DNA from: Eleginops maclovinus | Lineage: Eukaryota; Chordata; Actinopteri; Perciformes; Eleginopidae | Assembly (NCBI RefSeq): GCF_036324505.1 | Contig: NC_086354.1 | Location: forward strand, 21,452,707-21,516,706 | Direction: 5' to 3' | DNA: 64,000 nucleotides | In this document: positions 61,117 through 64,000 of the stretch, piece after piece | Layout: the number at the start of each line of letters is the position of its first letter | Position numbering within the stretch: the first letter of the stretch is position 1 | Translations under genes and position numbers: made by a program | Notes under the pieces: model-generated | What the model was told of the DNA's origin: nothing | What the model saw: only the letters and a program-made list of their open reading frames with translations | Databases searched by the model: none

Positions 61117-62875
61117 CACAACCTGCAACAACAAACACACACACTTAATGACAGCCTGCAGCTACACACACACTCACTGACAACCTGCAGCTACACACAC
61201 ACTCACTGACAACCTGTAGCTACACACACACTCACTGACAACCTGCAGCTACACACACACTTACTGACAACCTGCAGCTACACACACACTTACTGACAAC
61301 CTGCAGCTACACACACACTCACTGACAACCTGCAGCTACACACACACTCACTGACAACCTGCAGCTACACACACACACACACTGAATGTTGAACCCTATA
61401 GCTACATAGATGCTCTGCTGTGATTTCATTCTAAAAAAAGCTGGATTATTTTCTCTTTTATTCAGTGCGTTGTTCTCAGTGGGATTTGTGTAATCAGGGT
61501 TTATTTAGGTGGTTGTATTTAGCCGTGAGTTATCTCTTATTAAAAGATTAAATAGTTTCGTCATTTCAAAGCTTTTCTTTGCAATGTGCGGGATATTTTC
61601 CTAGCAGGTAATCTCTTCCCACATATTATCCGTCAATCAAACACGGATGACGGCGCGTCTGTGATGTCATGTTTTCTGTAGTTTCTGTTTATAAGTTTTG
61701 AGGTTATTTAGGTGGAGACCTTTTCTTTGTCTGATAATCCGTAATGGTTAATTCTGCTAATGCTAACTACCATTTTTGTGTTCTGTGTTAATAATCCGAG
61801 CACCAATAGAAAGACTTACCAGGTGTTTACTACAGCAGAGGCTGTCATGACCGGGGCGTGAACCACAATCGTGTTTAACCAGTTGGTGATAGACTCAGAG
61901 GAACCAAACGGAAATGCATTATGTGAAACATTTGCCCTCATGGTCTAGAGTTGTTGTGACCAATTTTCCGAAAGAAAGATGTTCTCACGTATTTTTTTAT
62001 CGTCTCTATCTGTGGTGGATTCCTCAGTTAGATCCCCTGGTGCCTATTTCTCTCATGCTCTTCTCGTTCTTCCAGCATGCATTTAAAGTCTTTTCTACAG
62101 CAATGTTCTTATCTGAATCTGTCAGCAACAAGATCTTGTTGCTCAAACTTGTCTCTGACGTACAAAGTCAATCACAAATATTTAGTGATGTCTTGGATTT
62201 AATGAAGCTAGTTAGTCACTTTAGGTAATTTCCGGTAAAGACTAATAAACTATGAGCAGGATTTAGGAAGTATTGATTCAATCTTAATGCCGTAATTGTA
62301 AGTAATTTCAGAACTGGTTAAACTCATCACTGTCAATCTTGTATTTTGGAACAAGTACAATACAGAGAATACAGTTCCTTATCAAGATGATACAAAATCT
62401 TCACACAATCTTCATACCTCCATGTTTTAAAACCGGCTAAACACAGAGAAACCTTCTATCTTCATCAGATAACTCAAACACTAACCTTCTCAGAGAATGT
62501 CAGACCTTTCTGAGTGAAGGAAACACAGAGAGGACGGGTGAATTTTGAGTCTTTCATTCCTCTTTACTGACCCTCCTCCTCCTCCTCTTCTCTCAGTTTT
62601 ACCCATCTCCTCCCTGGACCCGGTGCTGCTGGTGGAGGGTCAGTCTTTCCGCGTCGCCGCCTCCTGTCGAGCCGTGGGCCGCCCGCCCCCCCGCCTCACC
62701 TGGGACACCGATCTGCCGGGACAGTTCCAGGAGCGAAGCCAGGAGGGCGGGTCCGTGTCCAGCTACTACTCCCTGCACCCGCTGCGCAGCATGAACGGGA
62801 AGAAGCTGGACTGCCTGGTGTGGCACCCCGGCCTGGAGCAGCCGCGTCGGATCTCCTACAGCCTGGTGGTGCAGT
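54304..62875 (+). CDS. Nectin-4-like immunoglobulin-superfamily adhesion receptor, partial (first 4 coding exons)
   Basis: Nectins are Ca2+-independent cell adhesion molecules that form homo- and heterophilic trans-dimers through the first Ig domain. Exons seen: 54304-54355, 58790-58990, 59658-59825, 62597-62875, all in phase and followed by a donor (GTGAGT), so the gene continues. Exon 1 encodes MKLTGQRAKYLALLLLC, a signal peptide. Exons 2-3 encode an Ig V domain with Cys47, Trp62 and the D-x-G-x-Y-x-C motif ending at Cys121. Exon 4 encodes a C1-type domain with Cys164, Trp176 and Cys213. HISTFPNGNF and the second-domain stretches AASCRAVGRPPPRLTWDT and SMNGKKLDCLVWHPG resemble nectin-4 most. 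The human neighbour NECTIN4 near FCER1G supports this. Other nectins are not excluded without the remaining exons. Confidence 0.8.
55241..55328. repeat. (CTT)29 / (GAA)29 trinucleotide repeat, nectin intron 1
   Basis: An 87-88 bp uninterrupted CTT tract; the GAA strand is the minus strand. The poly-Glu and poly-Phe ORFs across it are artefacts. GAA/TTC tracts of this kind can form triplexes and expand. Confidence 0.98.
56045..56580 (+). mobile_element. Second copy of the hAT-like MITE, nectin intron 1
   Basis: It begins CAGTGGTGGATGAACAAAGT, contains GTACTTGTACTTAACCTGAG and CCACTCCACTACATTTTAGA, and ends GAGTACTTCTTCCACCCCTG. The layout and words match the element at 18814-19311. No transposase ORF. 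Confidence 0.6.
56635..56690 (+). repeat. Dispersed retroposon tail
   Basis: TTTCCCCCTGAGATAAATAA followed by AGTGTTC and GGGATTCTGATTC. Same family of tails as 4100, 12000 (inverted) and 63195. Confidence 0.5.
59090..59340 (+). repeat. Teleost dispersed repeat, nectin intron 2
   Basis: GTCCCGCCCCTTAGCCTATC, GTTGGAGCCAATAGCAGCGC, CAAGGGAGTCCAATGGAGGT and the tail words ATGCACTAACACCTATATAA recur in fish genomes. The head is the inverse of the GGGGCGGGAC head near 22328, and the tail matches 41025-41125. Confidence 0.55.
60777..61382. repeat. Compound satellite: CA, ACTC tetranucleotide, CA, then ~30 bp minisatellite
   Basis: Four adjacent tracts lie in nectin intron 3: CA (60777-60873), (ACTC)n about 28 units (60890-61001), CA (61041-61112), and about eight copies of a ~30 bp unit containing CACTGACAACCTGCAGCTAC (61120-61382). 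The ORFs across it (Thr-His and Ser-Leu-Thr-His repeats) are artefacts. Confidence 0.95.
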
Positions 62876-64000
62876 GTGAGTACAGCTGGTAGTGATGCTG
62901 TGTTTTAAACCCAGAAAGTAGACCAACAAACTAGTTTTCAGTATCAATATTTTTTTAGCAATGATAAAAAACAATATATATTATCTTTGGTGTTATAATT
63001 GTAGTTACATTTGCACATTTTTACCTTAAGTTCTTGTTTTTTTGTTAAATATTTTAATTTCATTTTTATCTTATTTATTTTTGATTGTTTGAAAGTATTT
63101 AATTTACTTTATGTTTTTATTCATTTTTCGTTGAATTAGACTTTTTTCTTCTTTTTTAATTCTCAAATGATGTAACTCTCAAACAAAACCCAATTTCCCC
63201 TCTTCGATAAATAAAGTATTCTGATTCTGACTCTGAACAATTATGCGTAATTACAGTTTTAACTTTATATTATCTACAAGGTAGAGCTTATCTGAGGGCA
63301 GAAATAATCTGTTTCACATCAGTAGACACTTCAAAAGACACTTTATTTTTCTGAATGTGTTGTAATCATATCATAGTGTGCTGTTTTGTAGTTGGTATGC
63401 AGGAAATGAAACTACATTTAAAAAATGCAGTTCTCCCACAGATGGATAACAATCGAAAAAATGAGACAAAAGAGAATGTGAGCTTTCTCGCCAGCATCCA
63501 CAGTTTGTTGAAATGCTTTTCTGCAGACGTGACAAGCTCCATTATTTCCTGAAACCAAACAGCACAATCTAAAAAAATAGTGCACATCATGACCACCTGA
63601 GTGTACTGAATTGTGTCTGATTTTCAGTGAAAAATACTCAAAATCTGCTGATGATTACTCTAATATGTAATAACATGGGCTTTGCTTTTGTCTCTTCTAA
63701 GGAAATATGGCAAACTCCGGCAACAACAAGTGAAACTAATAAGATAAATCATATTTATTTTTGGATGGAATGTGTTATGGCTCTCCAGTGTGGTCACCAT
63801 GTCCCTCTCTCCTCTTTTACTATTTGCTTTTATTTTATATGTGGATGTTTGTTTATTTGAAAGCTGCCTACTTGACCAGGTCTCCCTGGAGGTAGACATC
63901 TTGCATTTAATTTGGACCTTCTTGGCTAAAGGATGAATAAATCCAAAATAAAACAATTGGTTAATGAAGGTGTGTCCGTGAGGAAGTCACACCAGAGCCG
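62876..64000. other. Nectin intron 4 to window end, no exon seen
   Basis: A T-rich stretch (63000-63170), a retroposon tail at 63195-63240 (CGATAAATAAAGTATTCTGA), and a further LINE-like tail near 63870 (CTTGACCAGGTCTCCCTGGA). No further Ig or transmembrane exon was found in the last 1.1 kb. Confidence 0.5.

Overview
The window is vertebrate nuclear DNA from a teleost fish. Its genes are split into many short exons by compact GT-AG introns, it is rich in CA/TG microsatellites, and it carries repeat families that recur across ray-finned fish. It holds no bacterial-type operons, CRISPR array, or convincing tRNA or rRNA gene. All exon coordinates come from reading splice sites and checking phase by hand. 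Gene names come from recognising the proteins.

Layout, with every gene on the + strand: PEX19 (482-4302, complete, 8 exons, 291 aa, peroxisomal membrane-protein receptor); COPA (6514-17252, complete, 30 coding exons, 1220 aa, coatomer alpha); NCSTN (17960-27983, 17 exons, gamma-secretase nicastrin, with an apparent one-base deletion in exon 14); VANGL2 (coding 42879-46000, 525 aa, planar cell polarity, with a probable 5' noncoding exon near 31.0 kb and a very long first intron); FCER1G (48891-51063, 85 aa, ITAM adaptor); and a nectin-4-like immunoglobulin gene (54304 to beyond 62875, first four coding exons, running off the right edge or beyond). This gene set matches human 1q23 (PEX19-COPA-NCSTN-VANGL2, then FCER1G and NECTIN4), but orientation and gene content differ. 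NHLH1, which lies between NCSTN and VANGL2 in human, was not found.

The 31-42.5 kb stretch is noncoding. It holds microsatellites, a teleost dispersed repeat, a multi-copy ~150-200 bp module (38.5-40.2 kb), a GC-rich promoter-like patch (40.08-40.50 kb) and a four-copy ~200 bp tandem repeat (40.6-41.6 kb). The first large intron of the nectin gene carries a (TTC)29 tract, and its third intron carries a compound CA/ACTC satellite.

The most notable signals are these. (1) An AUG-free, in-frame 56-codon extension lies upstream of the VANGL2 AUG and begins at AUA in a strong initiation context, which matches the reported Vangl2-Long isoform. (2) NCSTN has an apparent frameshift. (3) The COPA Ile164 codon, an ADAR editing site in mammals, is kept. 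(4) The same 8-mer TGACGTGA occurs just upstream of the PEX19, COPA and NCSTN start codons.

The genes do not form one pathway. PEX19, COPA and NCSTN are housekeeping genes of membrane-protein biogenesis and trafficking. VANGL2 is a developmental polarity gene, and FCER1G and the nectin are cell-surface signalling and adhesion genes.
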